Origin: Triatoma infestans
Lineage: Eukaryota; Arthropoda; Insecta; Hemiptera; Reduviidae
DNA: 64,000 nucleotides
NCBI GenBank assembly: GCA_011037195.1
Contig: JAAEAF010000669.1
Coordinates: 1-64,000, forward strand
Reading direction: 5' to 3'
The notes beneath the pieces are model-generated. The model was not told where the DNA came from and searched no databases. It was given only the letters and a program-made list of their open reading frames with translations. Positions 10,746 through 21,580 of this stretch are shown here, piece after piece. The stretch's first letter is position 1. Each line of letters begins with the position of its first letter. Made by a program: the position numbers and the translations under genes.

Positions 10746-11000
10746 AACGTCTAAAAAATGATCAAACTTTTCCGTTATTTTGTCTAGTGAGTTCTCTAAG
10801 CGGGAAAGTCCCTAATACTTTTTGCTCTATACCAGCATTAGTTAAAGCAGTCCATAATCTTATTGATCAGCAAACGTCGTTTGCCTTCTCCAGATCAGTC
10901 AATATCACATGCAGTTCTTTATAACGGGCATTAATATTTTGCCGCAGGACTAAAAGGTTATCTGCACAAGATCTGTCTGCCCACCGTGAAACTCTTTGTC
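10746..11000 (-). pseudogene. LINE reverse transcriptase scrap at the Gypsy 5' truncation point
   Basis: The minus-strand translation contains ELHVILTDLEKAND, then after a stop LWTALTNAGIEQKVLGTF and RELTRQNNGKV. This matches the RT block with the first catalytic Asp (IDLEKAFDRV) and the following helix of RTE/CR1-like LINEs. It is short and stop-ridden. It ends where the Gypsy pol frame starts, so it records either the Gypsy target or a rearrangement junction. Confidence 0.5.
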
Positions 11001-12129
11001 CATTTTGGCGTAATTTTTTTTAATAATAGCTCAATTAATCTGACATGCCGTAAAACCTTCTTTCAAAGCAATTAAGAAAACATAAAGAGAGTAAAGCATA
11101 CTTTGTCCAGAAGGACGAAACACCATTTAATCTTCTTGCACAGTGTGAGTACTCTTGCTCGCAAGCATTTTCTAAAAATTTGGCGCCTTCAATTTGGTAC
11201 CGAATTCGAAATCAAAGATTTCTCTCTCCTCAGTAGAGATCTTTTTTAAGAAGACAGGGCTGGTGTGAGCAATTTGTCCGAACCAATGGCCTAAGTGCAG
11301 AACTTCCCCAGGGAGGCACTGGGTGCCTAGATTAGAAACTTACTTTGAAAACAACGGATGATAACTCTAATTTCCACGGGTATATATTTAAATAAGATTT
11401 CTATTTTCAATCAGTTAATAATTCTAAATTTTTCATTCACTGTTGTTTCATTTCTAATGTCTGATTAATTTAAATCAGTGTGTCATTTGAAGTTTTAGTT
11501 GTCACAGATAACAACTAAAAGTTTGCACAGTTATATAATGCAGTGATTGATAAAGATAATTCGTCGTTGTAGCTCGTCACAGAAAGTGTTCTAAGTGAGG
11601 GCACAGACTGTGTAGGTAAATACTCACTTAATGGGTGTGCTGTGTAACTAACTAATTCATGAGCAGACCACAAACTCCTTGCCGCTTTTCTCTGATTTTC
11701 CTCCCGGTCTCCTATATTCACTCTTCTCTCTCACCCTCCCTCTGTAGTCGGGGCTGTTTCAGTCGTTTACTGCTGTTCTCGTCTTAAACACACACACACA
11801 CACACACACACACAACACACACACACACATAAAGAGAATTTAGAGAGGGCTAGCATAAAAGTTTCAAACTTGTCACCCTACAACTCTTACCATTTTGGTT
11901 TAGTCTCATCCGCTAGAAGGATGGCAAGTAAACAGAACAACTAGTGGATAAGCACAACATAGAAACTACTTTTCCTACTTCCTTTCTTGCCATAATAACT
12001 GCCTGGATTAGACATTAACTTTTTTTTTTATTTAGAATTTTACAACTACATGCTCTACAAGTAACAAGCAAAAATGATCAATGTACATATAAAAGAGGCC
12101 TGATTAGTGTGAATGATAAGTTATCCACT
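11001..12129. other. No gene; CA microsatellite
   Basis: No coding signal recognised. A CA dinucleotide run with one interruption lies at about 11788-11829. Confidence 0.5.
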
Positions 12130-13050
12130 GATAACCAGCATCAGATGCCTAGCAGGTCGCGGGGCCAACGTCGCTTCAGTCCTCTTGGAATGTGAACTAG
12201 AGGATTAGGATGGAGGGAGAGATTACTATGGAATTTGATATATTTGGATTTTGCTAGGGTGTGTATAAATGGAATCTTCAAGTCAGTATGGTTTTGTTTG
12301 AGACGTAAAAATGATAGCATCGACGATACGACGTAGGATCTTGGATTGGAGAGTTTGGAGTCTGTTGAGATTATTTCTTTTTGCAGTTCCATAAAGTTCT
12401 AGTCCGTAATTCCAAATTGGTGCAAGAGAGCGGTATAAAGTCATATTTTATTTTCTAGCGTCAGTTTAGAGCGTTTGTCAAGAAGTCGGCAGAGATGTCT
12501 GTAACGTTGGTTAAAGGAAGTTCGTATAAGTCTAGTATGGGGGTTCCAAGTCAGACGTTGTCTAAGTAAAGTCCCAGATAACGAAGGAAGTATGTAGGTG
12601 GTATAAGAGTATTGTTGAGATTGACGGGAGAGATTACGTTTTTATTTAAAGGGAATACTGTAAATGTAGATTTGTTCGTGTTGATTTTTATTTTCCATTT
12701 GGTTAGCCAGGTTTGAAGAATATGTTTGGAAATTACAGGATCTTTATGAGTTGAAAGGATTGCTGTATCATCGGGCGTGAGTGGGGAGGCTTTAAAGAAA
12801 ATGCCCACTAGTCGTACGCGACGTGTTCCTTGGTGGACACGAGAGCTGACAGCAGCCAAAAAAGAAGTAGCCAGGAAGCGAAGACGGGTACCAATGGAAA
12901 TGGAATGAGGAATCCCGTCAAAGATACTTAGATGAGTATTGGTATGCCCGAAGGCATATAAAAAGATGGTGTCATAGGCCAAGACCTCAAGCTGGCGGGA
13001 GTTTGTGGAGTCGGAAGGCAATAGAGGTCCATGGGGTATCGTATACAAGG
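12130..13050 (-). pseudogene. Jockey-type LINE, RT C-terminal half
   Basis: Minus-strand reading across frame changes. It has a damaged VPQG block (SRVHQGT), the RT active site as TPDDTAILSTHKDP (FADDTAI expected), a thumb with WLTKWKIKINTNKSTFTVF and FLRYLGLYLD, and the C-terminal end KYIKFHSNLSLHPNPLV then RGLKRRWPRDLL. The last motif matches the C-terminus at 42610-42680 (RRLKRKWSRDNL), so the two are related Jockey copies. Multiple frameshifts; not functional. Confidence 0.75.
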
Positions 13051-13259
13051 TGCAGTTTAGTAAGATAAAGACGGACCTGATACTAGCCAGTCTAGATATA
13101 GACGGAATATCGGGTGCTGGGTCCTAGAAAGAATCAACTCAGCACTTATTGACTGTACTCCTCCCGGAGGATGACCCTCTGGATGACACCCATTAGCAAA
13201 GAAGTGTCGCGAAGCAGCCTACGAGTCACCGGCTCTGGATGAATCCACGACTGAGTTTG

Positions 13260-13263
<4 letters not shown>
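13050..13263 (+). pseudogene. R1-like LINE (element A), 5' piece before the nested insertion
   Basis: A short plus-strand segment reads LLPEDDPLDDT and, in another frame, REAAYESPALDESTTEFDI. This is the linker that precedes the RT domain in R1-clade ORF2. It stops at 13263 and resumes at 15040 with the same 15 bases (GACTGAGTTTGATAT), because element B was inserted there. Its own 5' end, including the endonuclease, is missing or unrecognisable. Confidence 0.65.

Positions 13264-13303
<40 letters not shown>
13264..13303. repeat. (TAA)n tail of element B
   Basis: About thirteen uninterrupted AAT/TAA triplets. They form the 3' tail of element B immediately inside its target duplication. Confidence 0.85.
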
Positions 13304-15039
13304 GCACTTTATTGACACAAATGATACAAATGATATAATAAACAAGTTACTTTTTAGGCATGGATAACAATCCGTCAACCAGAGTCTCAGACAAGATTAT
13401 AAATTAACAAGACAAATAAATCACATTATTTTTTCGTTTTAAAGAGAAAAAGAAAATAAAGAACTCCATTAATTATTATTTACTAATAAAATAAGATCAA
13501 TAAAATGAAAATAAAAATAAATTACGATACAATTAATTAATAAGGCATGAATTGACTACAATAACTGAGATGAAATTGTAAATTAAATAAAAGTGTAACT
13601 AAAAATTAAATTCTTGAATTAACTCATATCGGTACCTCCAAGCATGCCGAGCATAATAAATGAGACAACGACAGTCAGTGCCGTTCAGGAAGGTTACAAG
13701 TTCAGACCTTGTTAATCTGGAAACTCCCACATAAAGAACCCGAAGTTCAGACAAAATGGAACACTCGGCCATAAAATGGAACAAATCCTCAACTTTTCTA
13801 GAGTTACACAGGGAGCAAATTTCAATTTCTCTTTCAAGCCAGGGTGTATGATTCAGATATAGCAGCTCACCGCGCAATTTAAAAAGCCACCGCAGTTCAA
13901 TTAAGGAAAAGCCAGAAGATTGATCCCTCAACAGGCTACACATGCTGAAATCATGATCCAATTCCTTATATAAGAGGAAATGAGCAGAGACTGTAGACCT
14001 CAACACACACTCCCCCCGATGAGCCGCTTTTATTCTATTAACCAAAGCCAAAAGCTGGTTTTTCCACTCTGATATAGAGACAATGGAACTATCAAACTGA
14101 CAAGAGTATTTCTGAGTTTTCCGAGAATCCAACTCTTAAACCAAGATGTTTTCTTTTTAATTATCTCCAACGCAGTTATTCTTGGGAGGCGGTGTGAAGG
14201 GAGGTTGAAAACTTTTAAACAGTATTTAAAATGCAATTTAAGTGTATAGACCATCAAAAGGTCAACCCCAGACTCAATATACACCATATAATTAGGGGTG
14301 GCGGTAGGAAGAGAAAATAATTTTTTGATAAAGAATCTTTGAAATTTCTCAAGCTCCTCGTATCGCTGAAATCCCCACACTTGGGCCGCATAGGAAACCA
14401 CAGATCTACACACAGAATTGAAAAGCTGGAACTTAAATGGCAAAGGCACCAAGCTCTGGGAGAAAAAACCAGACCAGACACCATTAACAGCACGTTTACC
14501 AACGGACACTTTTTCCGCGAGATGACGCTTGAAAGAGAGCCGAGGGGTTAACATAACGCCTAAATAATTAAACTGATTGACTACCTCAAGCCGCTGGCCT
14601 TTGAAGTACCACTTTTCTTTAGATGCAAGTCTACCCCCTCTACGGAATACAAGAACCTTAGATTTATCAGTATTCACTGACAAATTCCACAGATCACAGT
14701 AAGTCGAAAGCTTATCTATATTTCTCTGTAGACTTACAGGATTGTCCGCAAGCAGCACCACATCATCCGCATACATTAAAACCTTGACAGAAGTGCCACC
14801 AACAAGAACACCCCCATCAAGGAAAGCAGGCAGATCATCGAGAAATAAAGAGAATAAAAGCGGGCTCAACAAGCAACCCTGCCTGAGCCCACCCTGGACA
14901 CGGAAATACTCCGAAATACCACTGGAACCCCTAACCGCGGCAGATGAATTTGAGTATAGGGACTTCAAACAGTTGATGAATTTGGACGAGACCCCAATGT
15001 TGAAGAGCTTTAAGTACAAAAACTGATGATTAATGTGGT
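13264..15039 (-). mobile_element. I-like LINE (element B) nested in element A
   Basis: A 5'-truncated non-LTR element on the minus strand, flanked by the 15-bp target duplication GACTGAGTTTGATAT (13249-13263 and 15040-15054). ORF2 is read in two frames. The first (14030-15019) has RVQGGLRQGCLLSPLLFSLF, the RT active site MYADDVVLL, and FNYLGVMLTPRLSFKRHL. The second (13599-14132) holds a cysteine-rich C-terminus (CSLCNSRKVEDLFHFMAEC) and ends at a stop at 13599. One frameshift near 14030-14130 breaks it. The 3' UTR has AATAAA and ends in a trinucleotide tail (13264-13303 on the plus strand), the tail style of I-type LINEs. Clade assignment beyond I superfamily is tentative. Confidence 0.8.
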
Positions 15040-16600
15040 GACTGAGTTTGATATATATGATATTAAGTTTGTTATTGGCGAAATTAAGAATAAGAAGGCA
15101 CCAGGGATGGATATGATTAATGGAGAAATCGTCCGGAAAAATGAGGACGTTCTAAGCCAATATCTGCTTGACCTTTTCAATGGATGCCTGAGGCTGGGAT
15201 ATTTTCCCAGTCAATGGAAAACAATGCTTGTCAAAGTATTGTATAAAGGGGGAAACAAGCCCATCGATGATGCAAAGTCGTATCGATTGATACAACTCCT
15301 GCCCGTTTTTGGGAAACTGTTGGAGAAACTGATTATAATGAGATTGAAAAGCTTTATCAGTTTCAGTTCCAGTCAGTATGGTTTTGTATTGGGTAGATCG
15401 ACGACAGATGCGATATCGAAAATCCTGGATTTGGTGCGTTGCAGTAAGCACAAATATGTCCTGACTGTAACCCTGGACATGGCTGATGCTTTAGATAATG
15501 TCTGGTGGCCGACAGTGTTGGAGTCACTCAGAAGAAGAGATTGTCCACCATATCTTCTGAAATTGATACAAAGCTACCTCACCGTATCAATTTCGGGTTT
15601 ATAAGTTTCGGGTGGCGGTGCTTGTGACTCAGGCCGGCGAAATTTCCAGGCCAATAACCAAAGGTTGTCCGCAGGGCTCGGTGGTGGGCCCGTTCCTGTG
15701 GAAGTTGGTAATGGATGGACTGTTAGAGCATATAGAGAATATGGATTATTGTGATTCGGTTGCATATGCTGACGACCTTGCAATAGTCGTACATGGTGAT
15801 TCTCGTCGGGAGTTAGAAGAGCGTGTTAGCGCTGTTGTAACCCGAATAAGGAATTGGTGTTAAGGGGAGAAGCTGCAGATTTCATTCGAGAAGTCTAAAG
15901 TGATGTTAATGAAAGGCAAACTTCATCCTAGTCGTTCTCCCTGGATTAGGGTGGACGATCATAGAATAGTCCACGTGACCCAGTTTGAGTACCTGGGCGT
16001 GCTGCTGGATTGGAAGCTTTCTTTTAAGCCCCAAATATCTAGTGGGTTGCCTCTAGATGTCTCAACTTGTACCAGGGAATAAAAAGAGTAGCCCGTGGTG
16101 AGTGGGGGCGGGAGGCAGGGAGAATCGCATACGAGTTCTTCCCTAATTTGCATCACAGACTGTCGGTTCGATGGCTGGAGCTATCCCAACCGCATCGCAA
16201 TTCTTTACGGGCCAGGGGGAGTTCAATTCTAAGCTCCATGAGCTGGGATTGAAAGATTCCCCGAATTGCGAATGCGGTGAACGGGATACAGTGCATCATT
16301 ACTTCCGTGTCCTCTCCTCGACGAGGCAAGAATCCATATGGAATTCAAGCTGATAAGGAGGGAAGAGAACTGGCGGGGAGATTGTAAAGAGTTAATGAGA
16401 AATGCTGACAATTTTAAAGACTTCGTTGAGTTCGCTCGAGAAGTAGCGGTAATGCGCCGGACTAGACCGATATGTAGAGGTCCGCCTCCACGTGGCAGGG
16501 ATGGAAACTTGCCTACTATGTAGGCAAGGCTAAGTGACCGTAGGCACCGGTTTTGGCGCTACGCGCTAGGTACGGTGGCTAAGAGTATGCTCTAATTTTG
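15040..16600 (+). pseudogene. R1-like LINE (element A), RT and C-terminal region
   Basis: Continuation of element A. The first frame (to 15604) has KNKKAPGMDMINGEIV, LPVFGKLLEKLI, SQYGFVLGRSTTDAI and LDMADALDNVWW (the LDISGAFD block). A stop at 15602 and a frame change lead to GCPQGSVVGPFLW and the active site AYADDLAIVV (15612-15863). Then come FEYLGVLLDWKLSFKPQI (15960-16040), WLELSQPHRNSL (about 16170-16210) and a C-terminal zinc-finger-like CECGERDTVHHYF (about 16265-16305). These are the ordered landmarks of R1-clade ORF2. At least four frame breaks. A short 3' UTR follows and the element ends near 16600. The Asp pair of the RT is intact. Confidence 0.8.
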
Positions 16601-17023
16601 AATTTTTTTGTATGAGTTATACATCAAAAGCATTTTTTCCCACAGGGACTTTTGGCTTCTTCCAACATTTCGTATAAATGATACCAACATTTTTAAAAAT
16701 AGTAGACCAATGATGTCATAGAATCGTCACAATATTTGATCCTGAAGAGAAGGGAGTAAAATTATCGACTTCATCTTAATATAATTATCTTAGCTTTAAT
16801 AACAAATATCGAAATTTTACTAAATATTTAGTTGCTATCAGCATTATAAAGATGGGGGCATCTAACGGCACTTCAGAGTACAGCGCTCCAACTAGCACCC
16901 CCCCCAAGAACCTAAATAAATCACTTTACTGGGGGAGAAAAATCTGATGTGAAACACTCACAAGACTTTCTCTTACTGCAAAATGACAAATTTTCTTCAC
17001 ACTAACAAATTTTTTTTTATTAT
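16601..17023. repeat. ACTTCCGG-family edge; no gene
   Basis: Mostly non-coding. At 16947-16980 it carries the recurrent family edge TGATGTGAAACACTCACA then GACTTTCTCTTACTGC. The RTE fragment begins just after it. Confidence 0.5.
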
Positions 17024-18105
17024 TTCAAGCAAGCCTATGATTCTTGCACAGAATGGTACTAATGAAAGCCATGAGAGGTCTGGGAATCCCAATCAAGTTG
17101 ATAGCCCTGGCAGAAATGACTGAAAGAAACAAAATGCCGGGTGAAAGTACAAAATGTCCTCTCCGATAGTTTCTCTGTCACTAATGGTTTGAGGCAGGGA
17201 GACCCGCTAGCGCCGGCATTGTTTAATCTGGCATTAGATTGGGCAGTAAGAGCAATAAGGACCAACCCTAAGGTACTATTTATGACTGACCCAACAACTC
17301 GCGTAAGCAGACGATTTATTCATTACCGGGCGCACTAAAGCAGCATTGGAAGGGGCCCTGGAGGAATTTGAAAGTAAGGCTATGACTCTTGGCTTGAGAG
17401 TCAACGAAGAAAAAACTATTTACATGAGATCATCCAGGAACCAAGCTGCGATGCCTGAGAAGGTGAAAATTAATGATCATGAGTTCTTAACTGAAGATAG
17501 TTTCAAATACCTGGGAGCGGTTGTGACGAACAGAAATGAAATAGAAGCCGAAATTAAAGCACGAACAGCTGCTGGCAACAGATGCTTATTTGCATTAGCG
17601 AAGGCTGTTCGCTTTAGAGTTTTGTCACGTGACGCCAAGGTTCTAATATATAGAACTATAATAAGACCAGTTGTAACGTATGCTAGTGAGACGTGGGTAC
17701 TGTCTAAAGAGAGCGAAAGGTTGCTTGGAGTGTGGGAAAGAAAGGTCCTAAGAAAGATATTTGGCCCAAGCTTTGTGAACGGCCAGTGGAGGATTAGGAA
17801 AAATGAAGAATTGTACCAGCTGTACAAGAACGAAGACATCGTGACCTTTATAAAGAAAGGTCGTCTCCGCTGGTTAGGTCATGTGGAGAGAATGGAGGAG
17901 GTTAGACTGCCCAAAAGGCTCCTCTATGGTCGACCCGGTGGTGCTCGCCGGAGAGGAAGACCTCGCTTGCGTTGGCTGGACGATCTCCAAGATGACCTCA
18001 CCTCAATGGCGGTGGAGAATGAAGGCCAAAGACAGGGATGTATGGCAGAAGCTTGTGGACGAGGCCCGGGTCCTTTAGGACTGTAGTGCCATAATAATAA
18101 TAATA
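17024..18105 (+). pseudogene. RTE-type LINE, RT C-terminal part
   Basis: Fragments read FKQAYDSCTEWY, MKAMRGLGIPIKLIALAEM, then LSDSFSVTNGLRQGDPLAPALFN (17150-17235). The RT active site has its Tyr codon changed to a stop but keeps ADDLFITGRTKAAL in the same frame (about 17306-17345). The long frame 17346-18086 continues with GLRVNEEKTIYM, FKYLGAVVTNRNEIEAEI, IIRPVVTYASETWVLS, RKVLRKIFGP, and the diagnostic RTE ending GRLRWLGHVERM, GRPRLRWLDDLQDDL. The 3' end is a TAA-triplet tail at 18091-18108. The 5' end is truncated inside the RT palm. Confidence 0.85.
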
Positions 18106-18189
18106 ATATTTATTAGTGTTTAAAACCGTCGGCATTTTTATGGAGAAACCCTTCTGTAAAAGAAACTGAAACCCTTCTCTGTAAAGTAG

Positions 18190-19065
18190 CACTTCCGGTT
18201 ATCCGATTTTCTTCAAACTCAGGATTTTGACAAATTAATTCTAATTAATATTATTTAGAGATAGAAATAATATTTTAAATTATACCAATTCCTCTCCTTT
18301 TAAATTTCAAAGTAAACAATGTATAGGTAAAATACAATAAACAATGCACTTTTTTTGACATTGCACAATTTGAAAGAAACAATCTCTAAAAATATAAAGA
18401 ATTTAACTGGAAATAATACACAAAATTTAAACGAACTTGAATATAAAATATGAATAAAACAATAAATTTAAAAAAAATTTGGTGTGAAACACTCACACAA
18501 GTTCTCTTACTCCAGTTTTTAAAATTGTAATTGACAAGTTTTATAGTGAGTGTACCAAATTTAATGAAATTCGTCGAAGTTCATCGAAAACTGAAAAAAT
18601 TGTTCAATAAAAGCGCACTTCCGGTTTACTAATTTTCTTGAAATTCGGAATTTTGGCCATCTGTTTATTTCTAATTATTTTTTTTGGATGGAAGAATTTA
18701 TAATCAACTATGATAGCAATCTGAGAGAAGACGTTTTCGAAAAAAATTGCAAAAAACTAAAAATACTTTCAGTAAAGCATACTTCCGGTCATCCGGCTTT
18801 TCTTCAAACTCGGATTCCAACAACATATTTAATTTTAATTCATATTATTTAGATGACAGAATTGTGTAAAAACTGGAATAGCACTTTAGAAAAAACCGTA
18901 ACCCCACTCCTCTCCCGAAGTGCCCTCAAATGAATTTTCGCGGAGAAATGTTTCAAATAAAAGTTGTAGTCTATCTGTAGCTGAATCAAATTAAAAAAAA
19001 ATTGTTGGAGCCATTTTCGAGAAAATCACAAAAAATGAAAAGACCATTCAGTAAAGTACGAGTCT
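18190..19065 (+). repeat. ACTTCCGG dispersed repeat block, tandem-like
   Basis: Three successive units start with CACTTCCGGTTATCCG (18190), GCACTTCCGGTTTACT (18625) and CATACTTCCGGTCATCCG (18778). Each continues with TTCTTCAAACTC or TTCTTGAAATTC, TAATTTTAATT, ATATTATTTAGAT and TTTTCGAGAAAATC. Near 18482-18515 is the GTGTGAAACACTCACAC edge. No ORF. Confidence 0.75.
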
Positions 19066-19230
19066 TTCAGTGTAGGTACTGGCTTAAGGCAAAGGTGTGT
19101 TTTGAGTCCTTTATATTTTAACGATATGGCCGATGAATTTGAATTCGGTGTGAAACTACGAAACCCAGTCTGTGTTGAGCTTTTGAAGAGTGCGGATCAA
19201 AGTGCAAACTCTCGGAGCAGTGTTACAGAC
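19066..19230 (+). pseudogene. Short LINE RT scrap
   Basis: The translation VGTGLRQRCVLSPLYFNDMADEFEFGVKL (split by one missing segment after LYF) is the [24 protein letters not shown] palm motif of I/CR1-type RT. It covers only about 40 codons and then dissolves into a pyrimidine-rich stretch. Confidence 0.55.
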
Positions 19231-19239
19231 AAACTTCTA

Positions 19240-19540
19240 TTCACTATTCTAATTTTAGTTTCTTTCTTTTTCATATCTTTCTCTTTCTTTCTTTCTTTTT
19301 CTTCGGTTTTCATAATTTTGTTGTTTTTTTTTCTCTTCTTTTCTCACTTTTTCATTAATTTTATTTATTTTTTCTCTCGCTTTTTTTTTTTTCTACTTTT
19401 TATTTTAGCGTACTTTTGTGTAAGTGGTTACCAGTGTGTTTTTTAATTTATTTTATTTTTTCTTTTCTTTATTTTTTTTTATTTTTTGAAAGAAAATTTA
19501 TATACTTGTTCTAAAGGTAAGTAAGTATTTTTTTGTTATT
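19240..19540 (+). other. Pyrimidine-rich tract upstream of the I-type LINE
   Basis: About 300 bases, overwhelmingly T with some C, directly upstream of the ORF1 start codon at 19546. It could be the 5' UTR of the LINE or unrelated low-complexity DNA. The Phe/Ser-rich open frame across it is a composition artefact. Confidence 0.45.
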
Positions 19541-19545
19541 TAATA

Positions 19546-19862
19546 ATGAATGATAATAGCAGAGGGATGGTGGGAGTACCACCGGATATCGAGATGATGG
19601 CACAGGTGAGTGGTAATAATCAGTTGAAAGACAAAGTTAATTTGGCTAATATAACTGATAATAAGGTTCAAGAAAAGTCAGTAGAATCTAATGTAAATAT
19701 GGAATATAGAAGTACAGATTTGGGGCCATTCTACGTAATAATAGAAAGCACCAATAAAGACAAAAAGGGCATTTCGAGGGTTCACCCAATGTCGATTGGG
19801 AAATTACTCCATGAAAACCACCCTGAAATTTCACAGAATATTGATATGGTGAAAAAAATCAC
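19546..19862 (+). pseudogene. I-type LINE ORF1 (gag-like), N-terminal part only
   Basis: Opens with MNDNSRGMVG and contains GPFYVIIEST and RVHPMSIGKLLHENHP, the N-terminal RNA-binding (RRM-like) region seen in ORF1 of I/LOA-type LINEs. It is cut at about 19862 by the hammerhead-bearing insertion. The rest of ORF1, including the expected CCHC knuckles, is missing. Confidence 0.65.
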
Positions 19863-20038
19863 TCTGAGTGTGAAACTAAGTTTGCTCTGTGCGAGCCTGT
19901 GTTGTCACACTGTCTAAAAAACGCATCCTGAAGATGGGCGAACGCCCGAAACCGGTCGATGACCACAAAATGAAGCAGGCTACCACGGAAAATGTCTCTG
20001 ATGCTTTCCAGCTCTGCGGAACCAACCACCACAATGAA
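19863..20038 (+). mobile_element. Hammerhead-bearing insertion inside the I-type LINE
   Basis: Same family as 4790-4925 and highly similar to it: GTGTGAAACTAAG, GCATCCTGAAGATGGGCG, GATGACCACAAAATGAAGC, GGAAAATGTCTCTGATG, then CTTTCCAGCTCTGCGGAACC and AACCACCACAATG, which match the inverted left arm at 4674-4742. It occupies the position where the end of ORF1 and the endonuclease part of ORF2 should be. An open frame (19889-20542) runs through it into the RT. No clear target duplication was found. Confidence 0.65.
19921..19965 (+). ncRNA. Hammerhead ribozyme (ACCGGU family), well formed
   Basis: CATC (19924-19927), CTGAAGA (19928-19934), extra T, stem II GGGC/GCCC with a GAAC loop (19936-19947), GAAA (19948-19951), palindromic ACCGGT (19951-19956), cleavage-site C at 19957, then GATG (19958-19961) pairing with CATC. 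The core is identical to the 4.85-kb copy although the flanks have diverged. Confidence 0.75.
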
Positions 20039-21528
20039 AAACATATGTTGTTGGAACCATTCACTATAAACGAATTAAAGAGAGCTATTGAAAGTCACGC
20101 CAATACTGCTCCAGGAATGGACCAAATGCATTATCCAATGATTTTTTATCTTCCATTAGCTGCTAAACACAAATTATTGCCACTGTATAATGAAATGTGG
20201 TCTAAAGGGGAATATCCACAGCAGTGGAGAAATTACTTAATCAGTCCATTATTGAAAGTAAACAAGAGCCGGGACCATTGTGACTCATACCGGCCAATCT
20301 CGTTATCATCGTGCGTCTTGAAAACGTTCGAAAGAATGATTAAATATAGGTTGGAATGGTGGTTAGAGTCTAACGTTTTGCTACCCGATAGTCAATGTGG
20401 ATTTAGAAAGGGAAAATCGGTGCACGATGGTCAAGTTGAATTAGTTACTGACATCTATTTGGGTTTCACCACAAATAGTGTAACACTGGCATTGTTTTTA
20501 GATTTTAGCTCTGCTTATGACTCCGTTCAATGCCCATTCTAGTTAAGAAGATGATGGCTTTAAACCTCCCTAATAAATTTATTAAGAATTTAATTAAATT
20601 AATTTCGGATAGATACATTTATTTCAAAATAAACAACTTCGTAGAGAGTCCTCAGGTAACTCAGATAGGTTTACCGCAGGGGAGTATTTTAAGTCCAATT
20701 CTCTACTCAATCTACGTCGCGGATATTGAGTCTATATTGATTGACAATGTTAAACTCCTCCAATATGCTGATGATGTTGTCATATATATAACAAAAAACA
20801 CCTTCGAGGAATGTAAAACGGTACTCGAAAAAGTTTTAGAAAATTTAAATAGTTGGACCTTGGTGAATGGTTTGTCATTGTCAGAAACGAAATCAGTCCT
20901 TTGCCCTTTCACCAGAAAGAGGAGATTAGGTCTACCTGATAATGTACAATTATCGAAATGGCAGTTTCCATGTAATCTCTCCGCCAAATTTTTAGGGATC
21001 ACACTGGATAAAATCCTCAATTGGAAAAAGCATATCGAAAATGTTGAATTGAAGGTTGAGAAATATTTTAATATTCTGAGAATGCTTTCCCATAGGAAGT
21101 GGGGAGCGGATCCAGAGGTGTCACTTATGTTCTACAGGGCGACAATAAGAGCGGTACTGGACTATGGGTGTTTCCTGTATGGTCAGGCAAGCAAGTCTGT
21201 ACTTAAACCCCTTCAGGTTTTACAAAATAAATGTTTGAGACTTTGTTTGGGGTTTCTGAATAGTACTCCTACAGACGTAGGAGCTTCGTGAAGCTAAGCT
21301 TGTGAACTGCCCCTCACTTATAGAATGCAGGTTTTGTCCGACAGGTATGTGCTAAAAATGTTAGGTGGCAACATGAGAATTTACAACCAAATCTGCCAAC
21401 TGAACACTATAGTCCTTACTCATAGATATTGGTTAAAAAAGAATGCCCCCCCCTTTTTACGGAAAGTTTTATTAGAATTTCTGCCTTTAGAAAAAATGTA
21501 TGCTCTCAAATTAAGTTACCTTAATTGA
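20039..21528 (+). pseudogene. I-type LINE ORF2, reverse transcriptase
   Basis: First frame to 20542: NELKRAIESHANTAPGMDQM, YRPISLSSCVLKTFERMI, SQCGFRKGKSVHDGQVEL and LFLDFSSAYDSVQ (first catalytic Asp). A one-base frame shift near 20530-20540 leads to 20530-21291: IGLPQGSILSPILYSIYVADI, the active site LQYADDVVIY, and LSAKFLGITLDKILNWKKHI. A further frame change near 21280-21325 leads to a short C-terminal thumb piece ending at 21528. The apurinic endonuclease domain that should precede RT is absent. The catalytic residues are intact, but the frame breaks make it non-functional. Confidence 0.85.
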
Positions 21529-21580
21529 GAAATATTTTGAGAAGCCTCAGAAATACGAATACCTTTTAAGTGAAATAAAG

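Noticed and set aside
19102..19446. 114-codon open frame rich in Phe and Ser
   Set aside because: It is produced by a T/C-rich tract. Only its first 30 codons have meaning, as an RT scrap.
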